DNA of 64,000 nucleotides from NCBI RefSeq assembly GCF_000427665.1, contig NZ_KE386572.1, forward strand, positions 5,208,373 to 5,272,372, written 5' to 3'. A program made the position numbers and the translations under genes. A model generated the notes under the pieces. The model was not told where the DNA came from. It saw only the letters and a list, made by a program, of their open reading frames with translations, and searched no databases. Each line of letters starts with the position of its first letter. Position 1 is the first letter of the stretch. This stretch comes from Geminicoccus roseus DSM 18922 (lineage in GTDB: Bacteria > Pseudomonadota > Alphaproteobacteria > Geminicoccales > Geminicoccaceae). Below are positions 1 to 8,799 of this stretch, in pieces.

Positions 1-312
1 TAGGCGACCCGGGCGCCATCGCAACCATCCCTGGTCCGCCCCGCCTCCATGTCCTCGTTCCCGCTGGCCGTGGCGGCACCTCGCCCATGGACCGCCTTGC
101 TATCCCCCCCGGTCTCGCGGCCCTGCCGCCGGTATGCCACGGATTTGTCGTTGTATCGGCGGGCGAACAGGATCTACTGATCGGAGCGGTGGAAACGGAC
201 CGACAAGCCGCGCCGGCGCGACCGCATCCCGGACAAGCAGCTTTCGACGGTTTCCGTCATCGCGGGGCGGCCGAAGCGGCGTCACCATCTTCATCCTGCT
301 GCGGGAACCACG
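1..312. other. leader region, no gene recognised
   Basis: I see no recognisable gene. Open frames cross this stretch on both strands, but they look like shadows produced by the high GC content and match no family I know. It probably holds the promoter and leader of the patatin gene, but I cannot point to a convincing -35/-10 pair. Confidence 0.4.
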
Positions 313-1485
313 GTGTCGAACAGACAGATCCCCAAGAAGAAGTCGCACCTGTGCAGCGAGCGCCCTCCCTTCGAGTGCATCGCGCTGCTCCTGCAGGGCG
401 GCGGGGCCCTGGGATCCTACCAGGCGGGTGTCTACCAGGCGCTGGCGGAGGCGGGCCTCCATCCGGACTGGGTGGCGGGGATCTCGATCGGCGCGATCAA
501 CTCGGCGCTGATCGCGGGCAATCCTCCGGAAAAGCGGGTCGAGCGCCTGCGCGCGTTCTGGGAGGAGATCACCACGCCGCCGTTCGGTATCCCGGACTTC
601 GAGGCCCTGGAAATCAAGGGCGACCTGGCCCGCAGCGTGGTCAACCAGATGCGGGCCTTCGGGGTGCTGGTCGGCGGCGCGCAGGGCTTCTTCACGCCGC
701 GGCCGGTCCCCCCGCAGTTCCAGCCGCCCGGCACCATGGAGGCGCAGAGCTATTACGACGTGACGCCGCTCAAGGCGACGCTGGAACGGCTGGTCGACTT
801 CGACCGGATCAATGCCGGCGGCACCCGCTTCAGCGTCGGCGCCGTCAACGTCCGGACCGGCAATTTCGTTTACTTCGACAGTACCCGCCAGATGATCCGG
901 CCCGAGCACGTCATCGCCAGCGGCTCCCTGCCGCCGGGCTTCCCCGCCACCGAGATCGAGGGGGAGTTCTACTGGGACGGGGGCATCGTCTCCAACACCC
1001 CGCTGCAATGGGTGCTGGAGGGCAGGCCGCGCCAGGACACGCTGGCCTTCCAGGTCGACCTGTGGAGCGCTCGGGGCGACCTGCCGCGCAACCTCAACGA
1101 GGCGGATGTCCGCCAGAAGGAGATCCGGTTCTCCAGCCGGACCCGGGCCACCACCGACCAGTTCAAGTATGCCCAGCACCTGCGCCACGCCCTGAGCCGG
1201 GTCCTGAAGTCGTTGCCGCCGGAGCGCCAGGCCGAGCCGGACATCGCCTTGCTGGCCAGCGAGGCCGACCACAAAGTGCACAACATCATCCAATTGATCT
1301 ACCGCTCCAAGCGCTATGAGGGAGCGGCCAAGGACTACGAGTTCTCCAGGCGGACCATGGAGGAGCACTGGAAGAGCGGCTACCACGATGCCGTGCGCAC
1401 CTTGCGGCATCCCGAGGTCCTGGAGCGGCCGAAGAGCCCGGACGGCGTCTTCACCTTCGACCTTGCCTACCAGGGGCGGGAATAG
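313..1485 (+). CDS. patatin-like phospholipase (DUF3734 type)
   Basis: 390 aa patatin-fold serine lipid hydrolase. The oxyanion motif LLLQGGGALGSYQAGVYQA lies near residues 25-43, the nucleophile elbow GISIG (GxSxG) near residue 57, and the catalytic aspartate motif WDGG near residue 223. The long C-terminal extension fits the DUF3734-bearing subgroup. The start is GTG; an upstream GTG start is supported by the usual short charged leader before the oxyanion loop. It is first in a same-strand set with acetoacetate decarboxylase (27 bp gap) and 3-hydroxybutyrate dehydrogenase (33 bp gap). That order suggests a role with ketone body or polyhydroxybutyrate metabolism, for example releasing acyl chains or acting at granules. 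Family assignment is firm; the substrate is inferred only from neighbours. Confidence 0.9.
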   Translation: MSNRQIPKKKSHLCSERPPFECIALLLQGGGALGSYQAGVYQALAEAGLHPDWVAGISIGAINSALIAGNPPEKRVERLRAFWEEITTPPFGIPDFEALEIKGDLARSVVNQMRAFGVLVGGAQGFFTPRPVPPQFQPPGTMEAQSYYDVTPLKATLERLVDFDRINAGGTRFSVGAVNVRTGNFVYFDSTRQMIRPEHVIASGSLPPGFPATEIEGEFYWDGGIVSNTPLQWVLEGRPRQDTLAFQVDLWSARGDLPRNLNEADVRQKEIRFSSRTRATTDQFKYAQHLRHALSRVLKSLPPERQAEPDIALLASEADHKVHNIIQLIYRSKRYEGAAKDYEFSRRTMEEHWKSGYHDAVRTLRHPEVLERPKSPDGVFTFDLAYQGRE

Positions 1486-1512
1486 CCCGTCCATCACCAG
1501 TACGAGGCGACG

Positions 1513-2250
1513 ATGACCGAGAACGAGGTGCGCGAGCGCGCCTACGCGATGCCGCTGACCAGCCCGGCCTTCCCGCTGGGGCCCTATCGCTTCTACCATC
1601 GCGAATACCTGATCATCACCTACCGGACCGACCCGGACAAGCTGCGCGCCCTGGTGCCCGAGCCGCTCCAGGTCGACGAGCCGCTGGTGAAGTTCGAGTT
1701 CATCCGCATGGCCGATTCCACCGGCTTTGGCGACTATACCGAGAGCGGCCAGGTCATCCCGGTGAGCTTCCAGGGACGCAAGGGCGGCTACACCCATTGC
1801 ATGTTCCTGGACGACCATCCGCCGATCGCCGGCGGCCGGGAGTTGTGGGGCTTTCCCAAGAAGCTGGCGAAGCCGACCCTGCGCGCCGATGTCGACACGA
1901 TGCTGGGCACGCTCGACTACGGGTCGGTGCGGATCGCCACCGGCACCATGGGCTACAAGCACAAGGTCGCCGATGCCGAGAAGGTGAAGGCGTCGATGTT
2001 GACGCCCACCTGGCTGATCAAGATCATCCCGCATGTCGACGGCACCGCCCGGATCTGCGAGCTGGTCGAGTACTACCTGGAAGACGTCGACCTGCACGGG
2101 GCCTGGACCGGCCCGGCCTCCCTGACCCTGGCCTCGCACGCCCTGGCGCCGGTGGCGGAACTGCCGGTGCTGGAGATCGTGTCCGCCAGCCATATCATCG
2201 CCGACCTGACGCTGGGCATGGGCAAGGTCGTCCACGACTACCTGGCCTGA
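1513..2250 (+). CDS. adc: acetoacetate decarboxylase
   Basis: 245 aa, the normal length of acetoacetate decarboxylase, which forms a Schiff base on a lysine and converts acetoacetate to acetone and CO2. The family signature [12 protein letters not shown] occurs near residues 113-124. The central lysine region follows at residues 154-165 ([12 protein letters not shown]), and the substrate-pocket segment [13 protein letters not shown] lies just before. GAGG sits 5 nt before the ATG. It lies between a patatin and 3-hydroxybutyrate dehydrogenase, so it probably drains acetoacetate formed by that dehydrogenase. The family also includes decarboxylases and aldolase-dehydratases of other 3-keto acids, so the exact substrate is not certain. 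Confidence 0.9.
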   Translation: MTENEVRERAYAMPLTSPAFPLGPYRFYHREYLIITYRTDPDKLRALVPEPLQVDEPLVKFEFIRMADSTGFGDYTESGQVIPVSFQGRKGGYTHCMFLDDHPPIAGGRELWGFPKKLAKPTLRADVDTMLGTLDYGSVRIATGTMGYKHKVADAEKVKASMLTPTWLIKIIPHVDGTARICELVEYYLEDVDLHGAWTGPASLTLASHALAPVAELPVLEIVSASHIIADLTLGMGKVVHDYLA

Positions 2251-2283
2251 TCGGGTCGTTTTCGCTTTTGATGGAGTAGATCT

Positions 2284-3063
2284 ATGCGCCTGCAAGACAA
2301 GGTCGCCGTCGTCACCGGGGCCGCGAGCGGCATCGGCAAGGAGATCGCCAGGGTCTATGCCCGCGAGGGCGCCAAGGTGGTGATCGCCGACCTCAACGCC
2401 GAGGCGGCGATGGCCACGGCCAGGGAACTGGACCCGTCCGGCGACCGCTCCCTGGGCGTCGCCATGGACGTCACCAACGAGTCCCAGGTCGATGCCGGGA
2501 TGCAGCAGGTGATCGACCGGTTCGGCGCGCTGGACGTGCTGGTCAGCAATGCCGGCATCCAGATCGTGGCGCCGGTGGTGGAGTTCGAGTTCGCCAAGTG
2601 GCAGAAGATGCTGGCGATCCACCTGGACGGCGCCTTCCTGACCACGCGCGCGGCCCTGCGCCAGATGTACAAGCAGAAGAGCGGCAGCGTGATCTACATG
2701 GGCTCGGTGCACTCCAAGGAGGCATCCGTGCTCAAGGCGCCCTACGTGACCGCCAAGCACGGCCTGATCGGCCTGTCCAAGGTGGTCGCCAAGGAAGGCG
2801 CCGCGCATGGCGTGCGCTCCAACGTGATCTGCCCGGGCTTCGTGCGCACGCCGCTGGTCGACAAGCAGATCCCCGAGCAGGCCAAGGAACTCGGCATCTC
2901 GGAGGAGGACGTGATCAGGAAGGTGATGCTGAAGGAGACGGTGGACGGCGAGTTCACCACGGTGGAGGACGTGGCCAACACCGCCCTGTTCCTGGCTTCC
3001 TTCGAATCGAATGCGCTGACCGGCCAGTCGATCGTGGTCAGCCATGGCTGGTTCATGAACTGA
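2284..3063 (+). CDS. bdhA: 3-hydroxybutyrate dehydrogenase (SDR)
   Basis: 259 aa classical short-chain dehydrogenase that interconverts (R)-3-hydroxybutyrate and acetoacetate with NAD(H). The Rossmann glycine motif TGAASGIG is at residues 11-18 and NAG near residue 90. The catalytic serine lies in GSVHSKEAS and the YxxxK dyad in YVTAKHG near residue 155. The C-terminal ending [16 protein letters not shown] is characteristic of D-beta-hydroxybutyrate dehydrogenases. A GGAG ribosome site precedes the ATG. It is last in the patatin-adc-bdhA set, where the product of this enzyme is the substrate of the gene before it. Confidence 0.92.
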   Translation: MRLQDKVAVVTGAASGIGKEIARVYAREGAKVVIADLNAEAAMATARELDPSGDRSLGVAMDVTNESQVDAGMQQVIDRFGALDVLVSNAGIQIVAPVVEFEFAKWQKMLAIHLDGAFLTTRAALRQMYKQKSGSVIYMGSVHSKEASVLKAPYVTAKHGLIGLSKVVAKEGAAHGVRSNVICPGFVRTPLVDKQIPEQAKELGISEEDVIRKVMLKETVDGEFTTVEDVANTALFLASFESNALTGQSIVVSHGWFMN

Positions 3064-3112
3064 GCGACCGGGCGGCGCCCGCCGCTGGCCTGGCGCGGCG
3101 CCGACCCTTCCC

Positions 3113-3970
3113 TCACCCCGGATGCTGCATCGCCGCCACCAGATGGTCGGCCAGCAGCGCCGCGGCGCGGGGAAGGTTGGGTGCGCGGTGCAGCCGGGTC
3201 TCCAGGCCCGGCAGGGCGGGCATTCCCTCCGCCTCGCCCAGCCGCCGCAGCCGATCCGGGAAGGTGGCGGCCTTCACCACCGTCACCGCCAGCCCCTGGG
3301 CGGCCACCGCCTCGACCGCTGCCAGGCTGTGGCTCACAAAGGCGATCCGCCAGGGCCGCCCCTCGCGGTCCAGCGCCTCGGTGGCATAGCGGCGCAGGAG
3401 GCAGCCGCCCGGATAAAGCGCCAGCGGCACCGGGTCCTGCCGCTCGGTCTCGTGGCCCAGGCCGGTGGCCCAGACCGCCTGCTCGCGACGCACGAACTGG
3501 CCGGCGGCCTGCCCCTCCGGATGCAGGGCCAGGACCAGGTCGAAGGCGCTGCCGAGCCGGTCCGGCATGGTGGCGGTCAGGCCGGTTTCCATCTCCAGGC
3601 GGATATGCGGGTAGTCGCCGGCGAACCCGGCCAGGATCGCCGGCAGCACCAGAGTGCCATGGTCGTCCATCACCCCCAGCCGGACCAGTCCCTCGACCTT
3701 GTGGGCGCGCAGCCGCCCCACCGCCTCCTCGCCCAGCACCAGGATCCGCCGGGCATAGCCCAGCAGCCTCTCGCCGGCGGGGCTGAGCTCGACCTGCACG
3801 GTGGTGCGGTGGAACAGATCCACCTCCAGCCGCTCCTCCAGCCGCCGGATCTGCATGCTCACTGCGGACTGGGTGCGGTGCAGCGCCAGCGCCGCGCGGG
3901 TGAACGAGCGCTGTTCGGCCACCGCCACGAACGCCTTGAGCAGGTCGGGATCCAGGTCGGGCATGGTCAT
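3113..3970 (-). CDS. LysR-family transcriptional regulator
   Basis: 285 aa, standard LysR length. The winged helix-turn-helix fills residues 1-65 (FVAVAEQRSFTRAALALH, then SAVSMQIRRLEERL), followed by a substrate-binding effector domain starting near residue 90. ATG codons stand at codons 1 and 3; I kept the first. It is convergent with bdhA (49 bp apart) and divergent from the EamA transporter, with a matching inverted repeat in the intergenic gap. The usual inference is that it controls that transporter and itself. The effector is unknown. Confidence 0.88.
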   Translation of the reverse strand: MTMPDLDPDLLKAFVAVAEQRSFTRAALALHRTQSAVSMQIRRLEERLEVDLFHRTTVQVELSPAGERLLGYARRILVLGEEAVGRLRAHKVEGLVRLGVMDDHGTLVLPAILAGFAGDYPHIRLEMETGLTATMPDRLGSAFDLVLALHPEGQAAGQFVRREQAVWATGLGHETERQDPVPLALYPGGCLLRRYATEALDREGRPWRIAFVSHSLAAVEAVAAQGLAVTVVKAATFPDRLRRLGEAEGMPALPGLETRLHRAPNLPRAAALLADHLVAAMQHPG

Positions 3971-3979
3971 GGGCGATCG

Positions 3980-4017
3980 TGATGAGCCTCATCAGCTCAA
4001 TGCCATTCCCTGATGAG
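3980..4017. promoter_or_regulatory. probable LysR operator between the regulator and the EamA gene
   Basis: The divergent gap holds three copies of one heptamer in alternating orientation: TGATGAG (3980-3986), CTCATCA (3988-3994) and TGATGAG (4011-4017). The first two form a 15-bp palindrome. The second and third, extended to CTCATCAG and CTGATGAG, are perfect 8-bp inverted arms 14 nt apart. This layout, a recognition site plus a second half-site near the promoter, is typical of LysR-type regulators. Which site is used is inference. Confidence 0.6.
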
Positions 4018-4049
4018 TACCGGTCTGGCTATGCAGCAGGCAAGGAACC

Positions 4050-4973
4050 ATGGCCGGGGGACGTCGGATGGAACTGCTGGGCGTGCTCGCCGCCATGCTC
4101 TCGAGCGGCCTGGGCGGGGCCTCGGTCGGAGTGACCCGCTACGTGGTGGCGGCAGCCGACCCGATCACCCTGGGCGTGTTCCGGTTCGGCGCCGGCTGCC
4201 TGCTCCTCCTGCCGGTGGCGATGCTGCGGCCGGAGCCCTGGCCGGCGCCCGCCGACTGGCCGGGCGTAGCCGGGCTGGGGATCCTGTTCTTCGCGGTCTT
4301 CCCGGTGCTGTTCAACGCCTCCCTGGCCTTCACCACCGCCGCCCGCGGCGCCCTGGCCCTCTCCACCCTGCCGCTGCTGACCATGCTGGTGGCGGCCTCG
4401 CTGCGCGTGGAGCCGCTGAGCGCCCGCAAGGCCATCGGCGTCGGGGTCGCGATGGCCGGGGTGGCGATCGGGCTGTTGGCCGATCTCGGCCAGGCGCCGG
4501 AGGGAGCCTGGCGGGGCGACCTGCTGATGGGGGGCGCCGCCCTGTGCATGGCGCTCTACAATGTCTGGTCCAGGCCGCTGATCCGCCGCTCCGGGCCGGT
4601 GCCGTTCACCGCCCTGGCGATGGCGGCGGGCGCTGGCTGCCTGGCGGTGATCGCCGCTGCCCAGGGCGGCTTTGCCGCCACCCTGCGGTTCGGGCCCGGC
4701 GAATGGGCCGCGGTGCTTTATCTGGGCGTGCTCGGAAGCGCCCTGACCTTCTGGCTGTGGGCGTTCGCCCTCCAGCACACCACGCCGACCCGGGTCGCGG
4801 TCGCGGTCACCGTCAACCCGCTCGCGGCCGGCCTCACCGGCGCTCTGATCCTGGACGAGCCGATGCGCTGGTCCCTGGGGGTGGGCATCGCCGCAGTGCT
4901 GGCGGGAATCGGGATCGCCGCCGGGGGCAGGCCGGCCGCCGGGAGCGCCACACCGGCGGCGGTCCCGCGCTAG
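4050..4973 (+). CDS. EamA/DMT-family membrane transporter
   Basis: 307 aa inner-membrane protein of the drug/metabolite transporter superfamily. Ten hydrophobic segments can be drawn as two five-helix EamA repeats. The first repeat covers about residues 6-140 and ends after the LALSTLPLLTMLVAASL helix; the second covers about residues 155-295 and includes YLGVLGSALTFWLWAFALQ and the family-typical VTVNPLAAGLTGALILDEP. Such proteins export amino acids, nucleosides or drugs; the substrate cannot be read from the sequence. It is divergent from the LysR gene across an inverted-repeat operator. AGGA lies just upstream of the ATG. Confidence 0.88.
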   Translation: MAGGRRMELLGVLAAMLSSGLGGASVGVTRYVVAAADPITLGVFRFGAGCLLLLPVAMLRPEPWPAPADWPGVAGLGILFFAVFPVLFNASLAFTTAARGALALSTLPLLTMLVAASLRVEPLSARKAIGVGVAMAGVAIGLLADLGQAPEGAWRGDLLMGGAALCMALYNVWSRPLIRRSGPVPFTALAMAAGAGCLAVIAAAQGGFAATLRFGPGEWAAVLYLGVLGSALTFWLWAFALQHTTPTRVAVAVTVNPLAAGLTGALILDEPMRWSLGVGIAAVLAGIGIAAGGRPAAGSATPAAVPR

Positions 4974-5005
4974 GCCAGGACGGCGCGGCGCTTCAGCCCG
5001 GCGGA

Positions 5006-6025
5006 TCAGAAGGTGCTGGTGACCTTGGACAGGGTGCGGGGCCGGTCCGGGTCGCGGCCACGGGCAAGGGCCGCGGCCGCGATCGCCGGATAGGCCAGCT
5101 GCAGGGCGGCCAGCGGCCCGTTGGCCGGGTCGATCGTTGGCAGGCGCCAGTGGTCGCCCGGCTGGTCGCCCACCAGGATCACCGAGGCGCCCTGGCCGGC
5201 CAGTTCCGCCGCGGCGGCCCGCACGTCGGCCCCGGTAGGCCCTGGCAGCGCCAGCGCCACCACCAGGAAGCCCGGTCCCACCACCTCGCGCGGGCCGTGG
5301 CGGACCTCGGCGGCGGACAGCGCTTCGGCGGACAGCCCGCAGGTCTCCTTCAGCTTCAGGGCGATCTCCAGCCCGGCGGACAGCCCGGCACCCCGGCCGA
5401 GCACGAAGGCATGCTCGGCGGCGACGAGCGGCCCGACCGGTAGCCCGCCGCTCTGGGCGGCGGTGGCCTCCAGGTCACCGGGCAGCCGCTCCAGGGCGGC
5501 GCGCAGGGACGCGTCCCCGGCAAGATCCGCCAGCAGGGCCTGGATCGCCGCCATCGAGCAGATCACCGACTTGGTGGCGGCGACGCTTTGCTCCGGCCCG
5601 GCCCGCTGGTCCAAAACGAACTCCGCGGCCGAACCCAGCGGCGATCCCGCGTCGTTGACCAGCGCCACGGTGCGAGCCCCGGCACGCCGCCCCCAGCTGA
5701 CCACCTCGACGACGTCGGCCCCCCGGCCGGACTGGGAGATCGCCAGCATCAGCGCGCCCGCGACCCGCAGCCCGGCGCCGTCGCGGGTCACCAGGGAGGG
5801 CGGCAGCGACATGGTCGGCAGGCCCAGCCAGCGGGCAAGGCTCCAGGCGGCGAACGTGCAGACATGGTCGGAGCTGCCGCGACCGACCGTCACCGCCAGG
5901 GCCGGCGGCCTCGAGCGCAGCGCCGCCGCCACCGCCTGGCGCTCCTGGGCGCCAGTCTCGATCAGCCGGCGCACGGCTACCGGCGCGAAGAGCGCCTCCT
6001 GCTGCATCAGGCTGTCCGGTGCCAT
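5006..6025 (-). CDS. double SIS-domain protein, GlmS C-terminal-like (aminosugar-phosphate deaminase/isomerase type)
   Basis: 339 aa with two SIS (phosphosugar-binding) folds, as in the isomerase half of GlmS and in stand-alone glucosamine-6-phosphate deaminases (NagB-II, AgaS). Visible landmarks are VGRGSSD near residue 46, ISQSGRGADVVE near residue 93, AGPEQSVAATKS near residue 145 (compare the GlmS AGPE..VASTK loop) and AEVRHGPREVV near residue 245 (compare ELKHGP). There is no glutamine amidotransferase domain, so ammonia release or isomerisation is more likely than glutamine-dependent synthesis. ATG 6025 was chosen because AGGAGA stands 6 nt upstream. It lies 25 bp downstream of a second SIS gene and is probably co-transcribed with it. 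Confidence 0.85.
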   Translation of the reverse strand: MAPDSLMQQEALFAPVAVRRLIETGAQERQAVAAALRSRPPALAVTVGRGSSDHVCTFAAWSLARWLGLPTMSLPPSLVTRDGAGLRVAGALMLAISQSGRGADVVEVVSWGRRAGARTVALVNDAGSPLGSAAEFVLDQRAGPEQSVAATKSVICSMAAIQALLADLAGDASLRAALERLPGDLEATAAQSGGLPVGPLVAAEHAFVLGRGAGLSAGLEIALKLKETCGLSAEALSAAEVRHGPREVVGPGFLVVALALPGPTGADVRAAAAELAGQGASVILVGDQPGDHWRLPTIDPANGPLAALQLAYPAIAAAALARGRDPDRPRTLSKVTSTF

Positions 6026-6050
6026 CCGATCTCTCCTGTTGGCCTTCGCC

Positions 6051-6776
6051 TCAGAGGCTGCGGTTGCGCTCCTGCCAGACCGCCGCCAGCCGGTCGTTAT
6101 GAGCGTCGGAGCCTGGCAGCGCCGAGGCGCGCCAGACCGGCGGCGCAAAATCCTGCTCCAGAAGGCGCTCGGCGACCCGCCCGGCCAGCAGCTGCAGGAG
6201 CAGCGCCCCGCTCACGCTGGAGAACGCGCCGACCCGGAGGTCCTGGGCCAGTTCCACCACCGCATCCCCTTCGGGCGCGCCATTGTCCAGGACATGGTCG
6301 GCCAGCGCGAACAAGGACGGCCGCTCCGGCCGGCTGGCCGCGCAGGCGGGCGAGCCAAGCGCCAGCACGGTCAGCCCGCGCTCCCCGGCCAGCCGCGCCA
6401 CCTCGACCGTGAGCGGGGTGGTGCCGCTCGACGAGATCGCGATCAGCACGTCGCCGGGCTGCCAGGCATGCCGGGCGACCATGGCCGGCGCCATCGCCGG
6501 CAGCCGCTCCAGGGCGGTCTCGACCGCGGCACCCTCGGCGAAGGCCAGCGCCGGGGACGCCATCGGCACAAAGCAGGCCGAGGTGCCGGCCCGGTGATGC
6601 AGTTCCAGCGCCAGGCACTGGCCATGCCCGGCGCCGAACAACCAGATCGTCCGGTCGGCCAGCACCGCCTGCACGCAGGCCTCGGCCGCGGCCTCCAGCG
6701 TTGCCCGGCCAGGACCCGCCGCCTGTGCCATGAAGGCCGAGAGATGCGCCAGATAATCGTCGATGACCTTGCTCAT
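6051..6776 (-). CDS. single SIS-domain protein, UPF0309-like phosphosugar isomerase fold
   Basis: 241 aa with one SIS fold. WLFGAGHGQCLALELHHRAG near residues 44-63 and ISSSGTTPLTVEVA near residues 108-121 are the phosphosugar-binding loops. The C-terminal VLDNGAPEGDAVVE and VSGALLLQLLAGRVAERLL stretches match the UPF0309 family pattern (DNGAPxGDA). The start is an ATG inside a weak ribosome site. With the GlmS-like SIS gene 25 bp downstream, it forms a small two-gene aminosugar-phosphate unit with no visible transporter or regulator. Reaction and substrate are unknown. Confidence 0.8.
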   Translation of the reverse strand: MSKVIDDYLAHLSAFMAQAAGPGRATLEAAAEACVQAVLADRTIWLFGAGHGQCLALELHHRAGTSACFVPMASPALAFAEGAAVETALERLPAMAPAMVARHAWQPGDVLIAISSSGTTPLTVEVARLAGERGLTVLALGSPACAASRPERPSLFALADHVLDNGAPEGDAVVELAQDLRVGAFSSVSGALLLQLLAGRVAERLLEQDFAPPVWRASALPGSDAHNDRLAAVWQERNRSL

Positions 6777-6888
6777 GGCCCTTGGCCTACCAGCATCCAA
6801 AGGCCGCGTCACCGGCCGCGGCGCTGCCGGAGCGGCGGTCGGGCGGGGACGGCGATCCGGAGCGGGCGGAAGCCGCCCGGGAGCGTGC

Positions 6889-7821
6889 TCACGGCCCGGC
6901 CGGATCCACCATCTCTTCTCCTGCCGGAGCGGCATGGTTCATCAGCAGGATCGAGATCCGGCGGTTGCGTGGATCCTCCGGCCGCTCGGGCAGGCGCGGC
7001 TCGGTGTCGGCCTTGCCGACCACCTCCGCGATCCGCGCCGCCGCCAGGCCCATCCCGGTCATCGCCAGCCGGGTGGCGTTGGCCCGGTCGGAGGAGAGCC
7101 GCCAGTTGTCGCTGCCGGCCCCGCTGGCGAACGGCCGCGAATCGGTGTGGCCGCGGATCGACAGGCGGTTGGGCTGGTCGGCCACCGCGGCCGCCACCAC
7201 CTCCAGCAGGCGCAGCGCCTCCGGCGACAGGCGGTCGCTGCCGGAGGGAAACATGGCGAGGTTCTCCCGGTCGAGCAGCTCGATGCGCAGGCCGGCCTCG
7301 GTGCGGGTGACCTGCAGCTGGTTGCGGAACGGGGCCAGATCGTCGCGGGCAGCCAGGGCCTCGCGGATGCGGTCCTCGACCTGCGCGAACGTCCTGGCAT
7401 CCTCGGCGTCGCCCGGCATGTCCAGGGCCGGGTCGTCGCCGACGGGTCCAAACGCCTGCACCACCCGGTCCGCCAGCTCGCTGTCGGTCTGCTCGCCGCG
7501 GGCGGGGGTCGGCGACAGGTCGAAGGGCGAGGCCGGTGGGATCTGGATGAAGCTCGGCGCCATCGCCATGCTGCCGCGCAGGATGCCGGCATCGCCGCCG
7601 GGCGGCAGCCGGCTGACCGAGCCGGGATCGGTGAAATACTCGGCCAGCCCCTCCAGCTTGGCCTTGCTGGTGGTCCCGAGCAGCCACATCAGCAGGAAGA
7701 ACGCCATCATCGCGGTGACGAAGTCCGCGTAGGCGACCTTCCAGGCGCCGCCATGGTGTCCGCCATGGCCGGCCTCCACCACCTTGCGGACGACGATCCG
7801 GCCATCCTTCCTGGGCGCCAT
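6889..7821 (-). CDS. motB: flagellar motor stator protein MotB
   Basis: 310 aa, typical of MotB. A basic N-terminus (MAPRKDGRIVVRKV) precedes the single membrane helix YADFVTAMMAFFLLMWLLG near residues 31-49, which contains the proton-binding aspartate of the YADF motif. A linker of about 100 residues leads to an OmpA-like peptidoglycan-binding domain (IRGHTDSRPFASG near residue 225, then DPRNRRISILLMN). It anchors the stator to the wall and forms the ion channel with MotA. It lies 6 bp downstream of motA, as in most flagellates. No other flagellar gene is in the window. Confidence 0.95.
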   Translation of the reverse strand: MAPRKDGRIVVRKVVEAGHGGHHGGAWKVAYADFVTAMMAFFLLMWLLGTTSKAKLEGLAEYFTDPGSVSRLPPGGDAGILRGSMAMAPSFIQIPPASPFDLSPTPARGEQTDSELADRVVQAFGPVGDDPALDMPGDAEDARTFAQVEDRIREALAARDDLAPFRNQLQVTRTEAGLRIELLDRENLAMFPSGSDRLSPEALRLLEVVAAAVADQPNRLSIRGHTDSRPFASGAGSDNWRLSSDRANATRLAMTGMGLAAARIAEVVGKADTEPRLPERPEDPRNRRISILLMNHAAPAGEEMVDPAGP

Positions 7822-7827
7822 GGCCGG

Positions 7828-8706
7828 TCACGCCGCCATCGGCTCGGCGGGGATCTGCTGGAGCAGTTCCTCGACGGCCTGGAAGTTCGGCTGCAGGTGG
7901 GAAGGCACGCTGCCTCGCGCCAGCTCGACCGCGATCGGGGCGGCATGACCCTGCAGATAGGCCACCAGGCAGTCGCGGATGATCGCGTAGAACTGGGCGT
8001 CCTCCTCGTAGGTCTGCGCCAGGCGCGAGGCCATCGGCGCGAAGATCCCGTAGGACAGGAAGATCCCGAGGAAGGTGCCGACCAGCGCGCCGCCGATCAT
8101 CTTGCCCAGGATGTCGACCGGCTGGTCGATCGCGGCCATGGTCTTCACGATGCCCAGAACCGCGGCGACGATCCCGAGCGCCGGGAAGGCATCGGCCATG
8201 GTCTGCAGCGCGCCCGAGTTCATCAGCTGCTCGCCGTGATGCTTCTTGAGCTGCCGGTTCATGCTGTCCTCGACCTGCATCGCGTCGTCCATGCTCATGG
8301 TCATCATGCGCACGGTGTCGGAGATGAAGTCGCAGGCGAAATGGTCGTGCTGGATCTTGGGGTAGCGGCCGAACAGGGCGCTTTCGTGCGGGTTGTCGAT
8401 ATGCGGCTCGAGCGCCAGCACGCCCTTGGTCTTGAGCAGCTTCACGATGGTGAACATCAGGCAGAGAAGGTCGCGATAGTCGTCCTTCTTCCATTTCGGC
8501 CCGGCGAACACCCGCTTGAGGTCGCGCAGCGCGCCCTTGACCACCTGGGTGCCGTTGGCGACCAGGAAGGTGCCGGCCCCGCCGCCGCCGATCATCATCA
8601 GCTCGAACGGGGCGGCCTTGATGATCAGGCCGAACTTGCCGCCTGCCAGCGCATAGCCGCCGAAGATCATCACGAACACGAGGACGAGGCCGATGATGGC
8701 GAACAT
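7828..8706 (-). CDS. motA: flagellar motor stator protein MotA
   Basis: 292 aa inner-membrane stator subunit. Helices 1-2 lie at residues 1-50 (IGLVLVFVMIFGGYALAGG and ELMMIGGGGAGTFLVAN). The cytoplasmic torque loop covers about residues 60-160, and helices 3-4 about residues 165-220 (ALGIVAAVLGIVKTMAAID and LVGTFLGIFLSYGIFAPMA). The conserved prolines expected near these last helices are present in DQPVD and in GIFAP. MotB follows by 6 bp, and the pair is probably one transcript starting from the 93 bp between smpB and motA. Confidence 0.95.
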   Translation of the reverse strand: MFAIIGLVLVFVMIFGGYALAGGKFGLIIKAAPFELMMIGGGGAGTFLVANGTQVVKGALRDLKRVFAGPKWKKDDYRDLLCLMFTIVKLLKTKGVLALEPHIDNPHESALFGRYPKIQHDHFACDFISDTVRMMTMSMDDAMQVEDSMNRQLKKHHGEQLMNSGALQTMADAFPALGIVAAVLGIVKTMAAIDQPVDILGKMIGGALVGTFLGIFLSYGIFAPMASRLAQTYEEDAQFYAIIRDCLVAYLQGHAAPIAVELARGSVPSHLQPNFQAVEELLQQIPAEPMAA

Positions 8707-8799
8707 GCGCGGACGGCGCCTCCGGTAGGTCTACCGGGGACACCATAGCCGCGATTCCTTGCCTATCCATTAACGGGCCCGGCTTTCCAGGCCCTTCCG

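Noticed and set aside
100-3045. 981-codon open frame on the minus strand opposite the patatin-adc-bdhA genes
   Set aside because: It is antisense to three clearly recognisable genes, has no domain and is His/Gly/Arg/Leu-rich, a usual shadow of GC-rich coding DNA.
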